NCBI GenBank assembly: GCA_030833445.1
Contig: JAURHD010000004.1
Span: 62,001 to 126,000 of the forward strand
Length of the DNA stretch: 64,000 bases
Direction of reading: 5' to 3'
From: Cephaloticoccus sp.
GTDB lineage: Bacteria > Verrucomicrobiota > Verrucomicrobiia > Opitutales > Opitutaceae
Made by a program: the position numbers and the translations under genes. A model generated the notes under the pieces. The model did not search any database and had not been told where the DNA came from. It saw nothing but the letters and a program-made list of their open reading frames with translations. This document shows, in pieces, positions 34,644-43,005 of this stretch (positions are counted from its first letter, which is position 1; every line of letters begins with the position of its first letter).

Positions 34644-35879
34644 TCAATTTGCCATCGCCAAACCGGCCAGACGTCCCGTCGTCCATGCCGCCTGGAAATT
34701 AAACCCGCCGGTGATGCCGTCGATGTCGAGCACCTCGCCCGCAAAATGCAGCCCGGGGCACAGTTTGCTTTCCATCGTCTTGAACTCGATCTCGCGCAAC
34801 CGCACCCCGCCACAGGTGACAAACTCCTCCTTGTTCATGCTCTTGCCCACCACCGCAAAATCCGCCGCCGTCAGCGCATCCGCCAGTTGGTTGAGCGTCG
34901 CCCCGGACACGCCCGCCCATTGAACATCGGCGGCGATCCCATTGACCTGCAGGAGCCGTTCCCAGAAACGCACCGGCAATTGCAATGGATTGAGGGTTGC
35001 GAGCTGCTTGCGCGGATGCGACGTGCGCATGGCGGCGAGTTGTTGCCGCACGGTCTCACGCGTTTGCGTCGCGGCGAAATTGATCCGCAGGGTAAATTCG
35101 TAATGGCAGGCCGCGAGTTCGCGCGCGCCCCACGCCGAAAGCTTGAGCACCGCCGGTCCGCTCAGGCCCCAATGGGTGATGAGCAACGGGCCGTCACTCT
35201 GCAGTTTCGTGCCGGGCACTGTAGCGGTCACGTTCTCCACGGCGATGCCAGAGAGTTTTTCCAGCCGTTTGTCGTCGATGTGAAACGTGAACAACGAGGG
35301 CACCGTCGGCTCGATGGCATGGCCCAGCCTTTCCGCCACCACCAACCCGACCGAAGAACGATTACCACCGGTCGCGATCAACAGCCGGTCGCAGCGCAGC
35401 TCGCTGTCATCGGTCAAAGTGAGCCAAAACGCAGGGTTTTCCGCCGTGCCCACCGACTCGGCCTTGCGCAAGCCGAGCCGGGTGATGACCTCGACGCCCG
35501 CCTTGGCCGCGGCAGCCTGCAAACACTCCATGATCGTGGCCGAGTCATCGGTGATCGGAAACATCCGGCCGTCGCCTTCGGTCTTCAACTCAACCCCGCG
35601 CTCCGCAAACCACGCAATCGTGTCCTTGGGTGACCAACGGTGAAACGCCCCGAGCAACTCGCGACCGCCGCGTGGATACTGTTTGGCCAGCTCGCGCGGT
35701 TCAAAACAGGCATGCGTGACGTTGCATCGCCCGCCACCGGAAATCTTCACCTTCGCCAGCCAATGGGCGGTCGCTTCGTAAAGCGTGACCTGCGCCGCAG
35801 GATTGGCCTCCGCGCAGGTAATGGCCGCAAAGAAACCCGCTGCTCCTCCGCCAATAATAACCACGCGTGGTGAACCCAT
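34644..35879 (-). CDS. NAD(P)/FAD-dependent oxidoreductase, HI0933 (YhiN) family
   Basis: This 411-residue protein has GGGAAGFFAAI for FAD, KVKISGGGRCNVTHA (the family signature), LIATGGNRSSVGLV and, near the end, GLHFAGEVLDIDGITGGFNFQAAW (second FAD strand). YhiN-type proteins are flavoproteins of undefined substrate, possibly acting on modified nucleotides or lipids. The downstream neighbour is the AEC transporter. A terminator of the minus-strand gene upstream (35973-36398) separates it from that gene. Confidence 0.93.
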   Translation of the reverse strand: MGSPRVVIIGGGAAGFFAAITCAEANPAAQVTLYEATAHWLAKVKISGGGRCNVTHACFEPRELAKQYPRGGRELLGAFHRWSPKDTIAWFAERGVELKTEGDGRMFPITDDSATIMECLQAAAAKAGVEVITRLGLRKAESVGTAENPAFWLTLTDDSELRCDRLLIATGGNRSSVGLVVAERLGHAIEPTVPSLFTFHIDDKRLEKLSGIAVENVTATVPGTKLQSDGPLLITHWGLSGPAVLKLSAWGARELAACHYEFTLRINFAATQTRETVRQQLAAMRTSHPRKQLATLNPLQLPVRFWERLLQVNGIAADVQWAGVSGATLNQLADALTAADFAVVGKSMNKEEFVTCGGVRLREIEFKTMESKLCPGLHFAGEVLDIDGITGGFNFQAAWTTGRLAGLAMAN

Positions 35880-35912
35880 CCACGCAGCGTGGAAACCCGC
35901 TGCCCCGCCGTC

Positions 35913-35950
35913 GAAAACAAAACACCGCCGCGATGAAGATCGCGACGGTG
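35913..35950 (-). terminator. Rho-independent terminator of the CpxP-like gene
   Basis: On the minus strand, CACCGTCGCGAT, loop CTTC, ATCGCGGCGGTG (35950-35923) form a 12-bp stem with one mismatch, followed by TTTTGTTTT. It lies 22 bp after the stop of the gene at 35973. Confidence 0.75.
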
Positions 35951-35972
35951 GGATAAACTCAAGGTCCGGGAA

Positions 35973-36398
35973 TTATTCGGGGCGCTCGCCACCTTCGCGC
36001 CGGAATTTACCCGGCTCGGGACGCGGCATCGCGTCAAACTTGGCTTGTTGCTCCGGCGTCAGCAGGGCCCGAATCTGTTTTTGGACTGATTCACGTAGTT
36101 CGCGCCCCTGTTTCATCTTTTGCCGGCGGTTGAGGGATTCGTTTTCCCGCAGAGCATCCAGTTTTGGTTTTTGGGCCTGCAGGATGCTTTTGACCTGTTC
36201 CTTCTGCGCATCGGTGAGGCCCAACTCCTCTGCCATGTGCTTCATATGTTCGGCAGGGTTGGGCCCGCGATCCGGACGGGTCTCCTTCTCTGCGGCAAAA
36301 GTCGGCAGGGCGGATGACATCAAACCAAGGCTGAACAAGACGGTAAAAAGCCTCCGGCCGGTAGCCGGGGCATGCGATTTGTTTAAATTTTGATTCAT
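35973..36398 (-). CDS. Spy/CpxP-like periplasmic LTxxQ protein
   Basis: Start ATG 36398 gives 141 residues with a signal peptide ending PTFAA. Two LTxxQ repeats are present: LGLTDAQKEQVKSILQAQKP and RALLTPEQQAKFDAM, with a long charged helix between. Spy/CpxP proteins are cradle-shaped periplasmic chaperones and stress sensors. A longer in-frame extension upstream exists but runs antisense to the zincin gene and is rejected. The transcript ends at the terminator just below. Confidence 0.8.
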   Translation of the reverse strand: MNQNLNKSHAPATGRRLFTVLFSLGLMSSALPTFAAEKETRPDRGPNPAEHMKHMAEELGLTDAQKEQVKSILQAQKPKLDALRENESLNRRQKMKQGRELRESVQKQIRALLTPEQQAKFDAMPRPEPGKFRREGGERPE

Positions 36399-36443
36399 AC
36401 AACGGGATAGACGCACCCGGCCGAGTGGAGTTACATCCGGAAC

Positions 36444-36815
36444 ATGACATTTGCGGAAATGACCCGGCAGGCCGAGGCCGTGGTAACCGGCCTTCAAGCC
36501 GAGTTGCCGGTAGAAATCCGTTCCCTCGCCCATGGCGTGCCGGTGCATTATCAGCGCTTGCCGGCGGCGGACGTCCTCGTGGAAGGGTTTGAACCGGATA
36601 TACTGGGACTGTTCAGCGGTAATCCCCACGGCACCGAAATCAGCCACGCCGATCCCGCCCCACCCCAAATCAGCCTCTACCTCGAAAATATCATGGATTG
36701 GGCGGAAGGTGACCCGGCGGGGTTTGCGGAGGAGGTCCGGCTGACTTACCTGCATGAACTGGGGCACTTTTTGGGCTGGGATGAGGACGATCTGGCCGCC
36801 CGTGGGCTGGATTGA
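36444..36815 (+). CDS. Zincin-like metallopeptidase family protein (PF06262 type)
   Basis: This 123-residue protein carries HELGHFLGWDEDDL with H104, E105 and H108, the signature of the small minimal zincins. The preceding part has LPVEI, GLFSG and ISLYLENIMDWAEG, also typical. These proteins have a protease-like zinc site, but their targets are unknown. It is divergent from the CpxP-like gene, with about 45 bp between start codons, and is followed by the SYLF gene after 71 bp. Confidence 0.88.
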   Translation: MTFAEMTRQAEAVVTGLQAELPVEIRSLAHGVPVHYQRLPAADVLVEGFEPDILGLFSGNPHGTEISHADPAPPQISLYLENIMDWAEGDPAGFAEEVRLTYLHELGHFLGWDEDDLAARGLD

Positions 36816-36886
36816 TTGGGGAACCCAGCGCAATCCGCGCTTTCCAAGACCCCACGGCCCTGCTTAGGTGACCGGCAAAACATCGC

Positions 36887-37573
36887 ATGCTCATGAAAAA
36901 GTCCTTCTCCCTTTCCCTGGTCGCCGCCCTCTGTCTGGCCCCCTTGATGGCCATGGCCGCCCCACGCAGTGAATACGTTGAACGGGTGGAAACCTGTGAA
37001 GCCATTTTGCAGAGTTTTATGTCCAACCCGGAGACCGCGATCTCCGCCGACGCCCTCAAGCGCGCCCGCGGTATCATCGTGGTCAACCAGTTCCGCGCCG
37101 GGCTCGTGCTCGGGATCAAGGACGGTTACGGCATCATCATGGTCCGCCGCCCGGACAATACTTGGAGCGTGCCCGCCCTGCTCGCCGCCGGCGAAGGCAG
37201 CATCGGACTGCAGATCGGCGCCAGCGCCAATGAAACCGTTTACATCCTGACGGACGATCGCACGCCGCGCATGTTGTTCAACGAACGTTTCCACGTCGGC
37301 GTGGATGCCAAGGCGGTCGCCGGCCCGAAGGCCGCCAGCTCGGAGCATTCCAATGAGGAAATCCTCACCACCCCTATTCTCGTCTACAGCAAAAGCACCG
37401 GACTGTATGCCGGAGCCAGCATCAAGGCCGGTTACTTGACCCGCAACGACGATGCCAATCGCAGTCTTTACGCCACGAACTACACCCTGCCGGAAATCAT
37501 CTACAGCAATTGGGTGACCGTGCCGGACGAAGTGAAGCCGATCATCAATTACGTCAGCTCCATCACCAAATAA
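36887..37573 (+). CDS. SYLF (Ysc84) domain lipid-binding exported protein
   Basis: This 228-residue protein has a signal peptide (MKKSFSLSLVAALCLAPLM) ending MAMAA. ATG 36893 is an equally good start, 6 bp later. The SYLF core is seen in ILQSFMSNPETAIS, LKRARGIIVVNQFRAGLVLG, DGYGIIMVRR, WSVPALLAAGEGSIGLQIGA and SKSTGLYAGASIKAGYL. SYLF proteins bind phosphoinositides or lipids; the bacterial role is unclear. VOC protein follows after 4 bp, so they may be cotranscribed. Confidence 0.88.
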   Translation: MLMKKSFSLSLVAALCLAPLMAMAAPRSEYVERVETCEAILQSFMSNPETAISADALKRARGIIVVNQFRAGLVLGIKDGYGIIMVRRPDNTWSVPALLAAGEGSIGLQIGASANETVYILTDDRTPRMLFNERFHVGVDAKAVAGPKAASSEHSNEEILTTPILVYSKSTGLYAGASIKAGYLTRNDDANRSLYATNYTLPEIIYSNWVTVPDEVKPIINYVSSITK

Positions 37574-37577
37574 GGCG

Positions 37578-37997
37578 ATGGCCAACGCGATCCTCGGCAA
37601 CGGCGGGTTTCATCACGTCGCCGTCAAAACCCGCGACTGGGCCGCCACCATGCGGTTCTACTGCGAGGGGCTCGGTTGCACCGTAAAAGTCAGCTGGGCC
37701 GAAGCCCCGAAGCGGGCCGCCATGCTGGATTGCGGCGATGGTAACTACATGGAGGTTTTTGAGGACCTCGAGTGGAACCCCGCACCCATCGGACCGATCT
37801 TTCACCTCGCTCTGCGCACTACCCGCGTCGACGAAGCCTCTGCGCACCTCAAGGGCATGGGCTACAAGTTCACCCTCGAGCCGAAGGATGTGACCATCAA
37901 GAGCACCAACGGCTTGGGCGACATTCCGGTGCGCATCGCTTTTGTCGAAGGGCCCAACGGTGAGAGTATCGAGCTGTTGCAGAACGCTGTGCTCTGA
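37578..37997 (+). CDS. VOC family (glyoxalase/bleomycin-resistance fold) protein
   Basis: This 139-residue protein starts with HHVAVKTRDWAATMRFYCEG, has MEVFEDLEW in the middle and ends VRIAFVEGPNGESIELLQN, with the histidine and glutamate metal ligands of the paired beta-alpha-beta-beta-beta fold. Enzyme class is not fixed. It lies 4 bp after the SYLF gene and converges on pncC. Confidence 0.88.
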   Translation: MANAILGNGGFHHVAVKTRDWAATMRFYCEGLGCTVKVSWAEAPKRAAMLDCGDGNYMEVFEDLEWNPAPIGPIFHLALRTTRVDEASAHLKGMGYKFTLEPKDVTIKSTNGLGDIPVRIAFVEGPNGESIELLQNAVL

Positions 37998-38008
37998 GCA
38001 CGCGCCAC

Positions 38009-38491
38009 TCAGCGGTAGTCGCGCAGATATTCGATCAGGCCGGTGATCACGGCGACGGTGACTTGGGCCTGCACTTGCACGCGGGTCGCATCGGGACAAT
38101 CCACCCGGGAGCTTTGCACGTGCCATTTCTCACCCTGGCGATGCGCCAGCGCCCACCACGCATACGGCACTTTCACTCCCTGATCGACGGACGGTTCCGC
38201 GTAACCCGTCGTGGCCAAGGCAAGGTCCGCGCCAAACAAAGTTGCCGCCCCCCGGGCCATCTGTTCCGCAATCTCGCCGGACACACAGTTCGCTACGGCG
38301 GCCCGGTCATGATCGACGCCAAGGTGCCGCACTTTTTGCGCGAGGGTGTAAGCAGTGATGCCGCCGAGGAAGAAATTCGAGGCGCCGGAAACCCGACCAA
38401 TATGGGCCTGCACATTGCCGCAGGTCAGACTCTCCGCCACGGCCAGGGTCAGGCGGGGTTCACGCAACAATAGCTCTTTGAGTTCGCTCAT
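38009..38491 (-). CDS. pncC: CinA-type nicotinamide-nucleotide amidase (PncC)
   Basis: From ATG 38491 (MSELKELLL) this is 160 residues, the typical length of stand-alone PncC. Motifs: LAVAESLTCGNVQAHIG, SGASNFFLGGITAYT, QKVRHLGVD, and GADLALATTGYA. It deamidates nicotinamide mononucleotide to nicotinate mononucleotide in NAD salvage. The catalytic serine and lysine positions (S in AES, K in AQK) are kept. It follows the SET gene on the same strand. Confidence 0.9.
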   Translation of the reverse strand: MSELKELLLREPRLTLAVAESLTCGNVQAHIGRVSGASNFFLGGITAYTLAQKVRHLGVDHDRAAVANCVSGEIAEQMARGAATLFGADLALATTGYAEPSVDQGVKVPYAWWALAHRQGEKWHVQSSRVDCPDATRVQVQAQVTVAVITGLIEYLRDYR

Positions 38492-38546
38492 GGGTAGGGG
38501 AACCCAGACCATGAGAGGTCTCGAGCGGAACAGCGATGGGAAAAAA

Positions 38547-39071
38547 TCAGCGCTTTACCCGGGTAGCTTTGAGGGTCTTTTTCAACCGCCAGCGCTGACC
38601 GCGAATCACGATGTAACCCACGCATTTCGGGGAACGACAGAGACAGGGGTGCCCCTTCCAGTCCGCAAAATCGAAACCGTAGTCGTAAGTGATCTCCTCG
38701 CCGGCGGCGATGTCGCGCAGCGCCACGATCCAGATGTGGCTGCGAATGATTTCCGGTTCACAGTTGGCCTCGCAGGAGTGGTTGATCAACCGGGCGGTGT
38801 TCCACTTCACGTCGCCGTCGATGTCGTGCCGTTTGTTCAGCTCAAAGACATAAACGCAGCCGTCCTGACCGTCGGCACGCGCGACCAGCCGGTGCGCTTC
38901 GCGACGCTGGGCCTTGGCTTTCGTGATGCGCTCGCCCACATATTCGATCACGCGGGTGCCCGCAGGAATCGGCTTGGCGGCGTAGAGGCCGCCTCCATGA
39001 ATTTTCGAACGTCCGCGACGAACCCACTCCGAGGTGACCGCCGGAGGTTGCGGGGATTTTTCCGGTGCCAT
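38547..39071 (-). CDS. SET-domain protein (protein-lysine methyltransferase-like)
   Basis: The start ATG 39071 overlaps the TAA stop of the exonuclease gene as TAATG, so it is translationally coupled; length 174. The SET core is complete: GRSKIHGGGLYAAKPIPAG, IEYVGERITKAKAQ, the knot NTARLINHSCEANCEPE, GEEITYDYGF, and a post-SET-like CLCRSPKCVG with three cysteines. The conserved NHS, GE and DYG tyrosine for cofactor and target binding are all present. SET proteins are mainly eukaryotic but occur in chlamydiae and verrucomicrobia. The substrate is unknown. Confidence 0.9.
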   Translation of the reverse strand: MAPEKSPQPPAVTSEWVRRGRSKIHGGGLYAAKPIPAGTRVIEYVGERITKAKAQRREAHRLVARADGQDGCVYVFELNKRHDIDGDVKWNTARLINHSCEANCEPEIIRSHIWIVALRDIAAGEEITYDYGFDFADWKGHPCLCRSPKCVGYIVIRGQRWRLKKTLKATRVKR

Positions 39072-39826
39072 TATTTCAATTCCAACCCCACCGGACAATG
39101 GTCGCTGCCCATGACCTGCGACTCAATCCAAGCACGCTTCAATCGCGGCTGTAGCGCTTTTGAAGCCATGCAATAATCAATGCGCCAACCCACGTTGTTG
39201 GCCCGGGCATTCGCCCGATACGTCCACCAACTGTAGTGGCCGCCGCCTTTTTCAAATTGTCGGAACGTATCAATGAACCCCGCACCGACGAAATCGCGGA
39301 AACCCGCACGCTCTTCGTCGGAAAATCCGGGATTACCCACGTTTTCCTTGGGCCGCGCCAGATCGATTTCTTCGTGGGCGACATTCAGGTCACCGCAAAA
39401 CACCACTGGTTTCGTTTTCTCCAGTTTGCGCACGTAGTTGAGCAACGCCCGGTCCCAAGCTTGGCGAAATCCGATGCGCGCGAGCTCTGGCTGCGCATTC
39501 GGCACATAGACGCCGACGATGTAGCAGTCTGCATACTCCGCGGTCACAGCCCGGCCTTCCGCATCGTGGTCAGGCGAGCCCAACCCATAAGTGACGGCCA
39601 AGGGTTCCTGCCGGGAGAAAAGCGCGGTGCCGCTGTAGCCTTTTTTCTGCGCCGCGTTCCAGTGCACCGAATAGCCCTTCGGCCAGGCCACGCCCTGCAC
39701 ATCGCCCGGCAGGGCTTTGACTTCCTGCAGGCAGATCACATCGGCTTTGCTCGCTTGCATCCAGTCGAGCAGACCCTTGCCGAGCGCGGCGCGCACCCCG
39801 TTTACATTCCACGAAAGCAATTTCAT
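39071..39826 (-). CDS. xth: Exodeoxyribonuclease III (Xth/ExoA)
   Basis: This 251-residue protein has MKLLSWNVNGVRAALGKG, E35 in LQEVKALPGD, GDLNVAHEEIDLARP, the FSDEERAGFRDFV segment, YSWWTYR.NARANNVGWRID and the terminal SDHCPVGLEL. It cleaves DNA at abasic sites and degrades 3' ends in base-excision repair. The start, ATG 39826, begins the usual sequence directly. Its stop overlaps the start of the SET gene. Confidence 0.96.
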   Translation of the reverse strand: MKLLSWNVNGVRAALGKGLLDWMQASKADVICLQEVKALPGDVQGVAWPKGYSVHWNAAQKKGYSGTALFSRQEPLAVTYGLGSPDHDAEGRAVTAEYADCYIVGVYVPNAQPELARIGFRQAWDRALLNYVRKLEKTKPVVFCGDLNVAHEEIDLARPKENVGNPGFSDEERAGFRDFVGAGFIDTFRQFEKGGGHYSWWTYRANARANNVGWRIDYCMASKALQPRLKRAWIESQVMGSDHCPVGLELK

Positions 39827-39961
39827 GCGCGGCCAGTTTTCCCAGCGGCCCGTGCGAAGCGACTATTTTGTTGGGGAAACTGCACAACCGACATGACACG
39901 GCATGACAAAACCGGAGATTGCCTCATCTGACGCGGCGGGGAGACTGATCCCCCACGTTTC

Positions 39962-41485
39962 ATGTCCACGTTTGTTCACATTCCACTGGGTCAAGCGATC
40001 CCCAATACACCGCACGCCGTCTCCTGCAGTTTACCAACGATGCGTTCGGTGCATGGCTACGAACAGAAGGATCCGGAAATCGTGCGCCAGCTAACGAACG
40101 GCTACCCGCGTTTTGTGGTGCATCCATTTCTACAGCAACTGACGCAGCACTACCATACCCGGGATGGACTGATTGGGAAGACGTTGTGGCTCACCTCCTC
40201 GGCCAAGATGGCCAAGGAACTGCAAACCATCCTGGCCGATCCTTCGGCTGATTCCGCGGCTGTCGGCTCGGGCACCTTGTTTGCCGATCAAGGGATTCAC
40301 GGCCTCGCGCATCCCGATACCCCGGAACTGAACAGCCGCGCGAAACGCTTTCTCCAAAATGTCGGAGGGTTTCTCTGCTCGCGCGCGGCCGAGGATCGGT
40401 TGGTGCAACTCGGGCTGCTCTCCAGTGCCCATCCGGAAAAACTGTATCCCGACAATGCGCTGGTGGAGGTGCGACGTCACCTCCAACCCTTGTTCGCTGG
40501 CACCACTGTCGAGGACATACTGATCGCCACCGGCGGCATGAACGCGCTTTACGCTGCCTTTCGTGCCTTGGCCGAGCGCCAAGCCAAAAAGGGTCGCACG
40601 ATCTGGGTGCAAGTGGGTTGGCTCTACCTCGATACCATCGCGCTGTTGAAACGGTTCGCGCCGAATTCCGAGGATTACATTTACATCGCCGATGTATTCG
40701 ACCTGCCTGCGCTGGAATTGCTGTTTGCCCAGCAAGGCAATCGCATCGCCGGGTTGATCATTGAGGCCCCGACCAATCCGTTGATCCAGACGCCCGATCT
40801 TGCCGCCATCGCCCGGCTCGCTCGGAGCTACGATGCGCGCATCATCATCGATCCGTCGGTTTCTTCGGTCTTCTCCGTCGACGTGCTGCCTCACGCCGAT
40901 GTCGTCACGGCCAGTCTCACCAAATACACCGCCAGCGAAGGTGATCTCTTGGCCGGCCTCGTGGTAGTCAATCCATCGACGCCGCGAGCGGCCGAGTTGC
41001 GGCGCGATATCGCCGCACGACTCGAGCCGGTTTATCCGCGGGAATTGTCCCGCCTCGCCCACGAGATCGGTCAGACACAGCAGTTGCTCCGCACGATTGA
41101 GACCAATGTGCCGCTGATCGCCGCCTGGCTGGAGGCCCACCCACGCGTCAAAAATGTGATCTGGGCGCATGACCCGAGTTCGCGAGCCAATTACGAGAAA
41201 ATCGCACGCACGCCAGACTCGGTGGGCAGTATGATCTCGTTTACCGTGCACCAGCCGCTGGCAGAGTTTTACGACAAACTGCGCATGCCGAAGGGACCGA
41301 GCTTTGGCATGAAGACCACGCTCATCTGTCCCTTCATGTATCTCGCCCACTATGATCTGGTGACCACGGAGGCGGGTCGTGAGGAATTGAGTGCCAGCGG
41401 CCTCGATCCCGATTTGCTACGTATGTCGATCGGCACGGAACCCGGCCAAGACATCATTACCGCCCTCGCCGAAGCTTTATCCTAA
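39962..41485 (+). CDS. Cys/Met-metabolism PLP-dependent enzyme (cystathionine gamma-synthase-like)
   Basis: This 507-residue protein is longer than typical CGS (about 390), with an extra N-terminal 150 residues. The PLP fold is seen in ILIATGGMNALYAAFRAL, IAGLIIEAPTNPLIQTPDL, DARIIIDPSVSSVFSVDVL and the lysine K321 in ASLTKYTASEGD. The end has FGMKTTLICPFMYLAH and LRMSIGTEPGQDI. Homoserine- or cysteine-derived thioether chemistry is the family role; the specific reaction cannot be read. It is followed within 2 bp by a REP-like palindrome. Confidence 0.82.
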   Translation: MSTFVHIPLGQAIPNTPHAVSCSLPTMRSVHGYEQKDPEIVRQLTNGYPRFVVHPFLQQLTQHYHTRDGLIGKTLWLTSSAKMAKELQTILADPSADSAAVGSGTLFADQGIHGLAHPDTPELNSRAKRFLQNVGGFLCSRAAEDRLVQLGLLSSAHPEKLYPDNALVEVRRHLQPLFAGTTVEDILIATGGMNALYAAFRALAERQAKKGRTIWVQVGWLYLDTIALLKRFAPNSEDYIYIADVFDLPALELLFAQQGNRIAGLIIEAPTNPLIQTPDLAAIARLARSYDARIIIDPSVSSVFSVDVLPHADVVTASLTKYTASEGDLLAGLVVVNPSTPRAAELRRDIAARLEPVYPRELSRLAHEIGQTQQLLRTIETNVPLIAAWLEAHPRVKNVIWAHDPSSRANYEKIARTPDSVGSMISFTVHQPLAEFYDKLRMPKGPSFGMKTTLICPFMYLAHYDLVTTEAGREELSASGLDPDLLRMSIGTEPGQDIITALAEALS

Positions 41486-41486
41486 T

Positions 41487-41588
41487 GGGGTCAGGCCGTT
41501 ATTTGTTAATTATTTAGTCAGTTTAGCCAATTTGACTGCCTGTTGGGATCGAAGAAGGTAGAAATTTAACAAATAACGGCCTGACCCC
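41487..41588. repeat. REP/RAYT-like palindrome, copy 1
   Basis: A perfect 23-bp inverted repeat begins GGGGTCAGGCCGTTATTTG (41487-41509) and returns at 41566-41588, around a 56-bp AT-rich spacer. An identical arm pair is at 52902-53033. It fills the space between convergent genes. Confidence 0.85.
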
Positions 41589-42932
41589 TTAATGTGAAGT
41601 CTTACTATAAAAGCGGCGGGTGAGCAGGATGGAGGCGAAGGCCAAACCGCAGGCGAGCCCGGTCCACACGCCCATCGGGCCAATTCCACGCACGCCGAAA
41701 AAGTAGCCGATCGGCAAAGCGAAAATCCAATACGCGATGAAGGTGATCATCATCGGCACCTTAACATCGGCCAAACCACGCAATGCGCCCGCCGCTATCG
41801 CCTGCCCCCCATCAAAAATCTGAAATATCGCCGCCACGATCAGCAGCCGCGCAGCCAGCTCCAGCACTTCAGTCTCATGGGTGAACCCGGACACGATCAA
41901 CGGTCCGGCCAGGGCAAAGATCAGCGTAAACAACAACGAGAACACGACACTGGCCCCAAGTGACCCAAAGCCAATGACGCGTAAGGATTCGTGACGTCCC
42001 TCCCCAACCGCCCGGCCAATCCGCACCGAGGTTGCGATCGACAATCCAAGTGGCACCATGAAAGCACAGGCTGCACAACTCAGGGCTATTTGATGCGCCG
42101 CCAAGGCCGTGGTGCCAATCCACCCCATCATCAAGGCGGACAGCGCAAAGGCCCCCGCCTCAAACAACAACTGTGCGGCCGCTGGCACGCCGATGCTGAG
42201 CATTTCGCGCAAATGGAGTCGCGAGAGCGGGGCCAGCCAACGCGTATTGCCGGAAAATCCGGGCCACTCAGCGCGCACTTCGGAACGATGCCGCAGCCAA
42301 GCCCAGAGCCCGACCACCGCAGCGATCCGCGCAATCAGGGTCGCCCAGCCTGCCCCTTCCAAGCCGAGGGCCGGTGCACCCCAATGACCATAAATGAGCA
42401 CCCAATTAAGCAACACGTTGAGCAGCACACTGGCCAACAAAATGCCCATCGGACCCCAAGGATGCCCCACTGCTTCACTAAATTGCCGCAACACCTGGAA
42501 AAAGAGGGTTGGGATCATCGAAATCCCGATAATTTGAAAATAAGGCACGACGACCGCGATGACCTCGTCGGGTTGACCGAAGAGTTCCAGATGCGTGCCG
42601 GCAATCAGCATCAATATAGCTCCGCAAGTGCCCAACGATACGCCGAGTATCATGCCATGCCGCAGGTATTCGGAACAGTCGCGCGGTTGGCCGGCACCAT
42701 GGGCGCGGGCGGCCAGCACCGAGACCGACATCAGCACGCCGATGCCCACCAGAAATGCTATCGTGAAGAGACTCATGGCGAAGGCCGATGCCGCCAGAGG
42801 CACCTTGCCGATGTGGCCGATCATCACGCTGTCCGTGATGCCCATCAGCATCTGACCCAGATGACCGACAACTATCGGCACGGCTAGAGCCAGAGTGCGG
42901 CGAAGCTCGGTGAATGGGTTCGATGTAGGCAC
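41589..42932 (-). CDS. MATE family multidrug/drug:Na+ antiporter (NorM-like)
   Basis: A 447-residue 12-helix transporter from GTG 42932, with MATE signatures LAVPIVVGHLGQMLMGITDSVM, SVLLNVLLNWVLIYGHWG and AHQIALSCAACAFMVPLG. I chose GTG 42932 because upstream ATG 43007 would overlap the start codon of the divergent gene and adds no family sequence. NorM-type proteins expel cationic compounds using a Na+ or H+ gradient. The 3' end touches the REP-like palindrome. Confidence 0.88.
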   Translation of the reverse strand: MPTSNPFTELRRTLALAVPIVVGHLGQMLMGITDSVMIGHIGKVPLAASAFAMSLFTIAFLVGIGVLMSVSVLAARAHGAGQPRDCSEYLRHGMILGVSLGTCGAILMLIAGTHLELFGQPDEVIAVVVPYFQIIGISMIPTLFFQVLRQFSEAVGHPWGPMGILLASVLLNVLLNWVLIYGHWGAPALGLEGAGWATLIARIAAVVGLWAWLRHRSEVRAEWPGFSGNTRWLAPLSRLHLREMLSIGVPAAAQLLFEAGAFALSALMMGWIGTTALAAHQIALSCAACAFMVPLGLSIATSVRIGRAVGEGRHESLRVIGFGSLGASVVFSLLFTLIFALAGPLIVSGFTHETEVLELAARLLIVAAIFQIFDGGQAIAAGALRGLADVKVPMMITFIAYWIFALPIGYFFGVRGIGPMGVWTGLACGLAFASILLTRRFYSKTSH

Positions 42933-43005
42933 GGAAAAATAATCAGCGCAGCTTCCGCTTTCGATTTGAAGCCCAAACCGCGCACCGTTCCCATCAAGCT
43001 CAGAC

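Noticed and set aside
34170-35633. 487-codon frame opposite the AEC and HI0933 genes
   Set aside because: It spans two real genes and their gap, with no recognisable motif; a codon-bias artefact.
36399-36833. N-terminal extension of the CpxP-like gene
   Set aside because: It is antisense to the zincin gene and the signal peptide begins at 36398.
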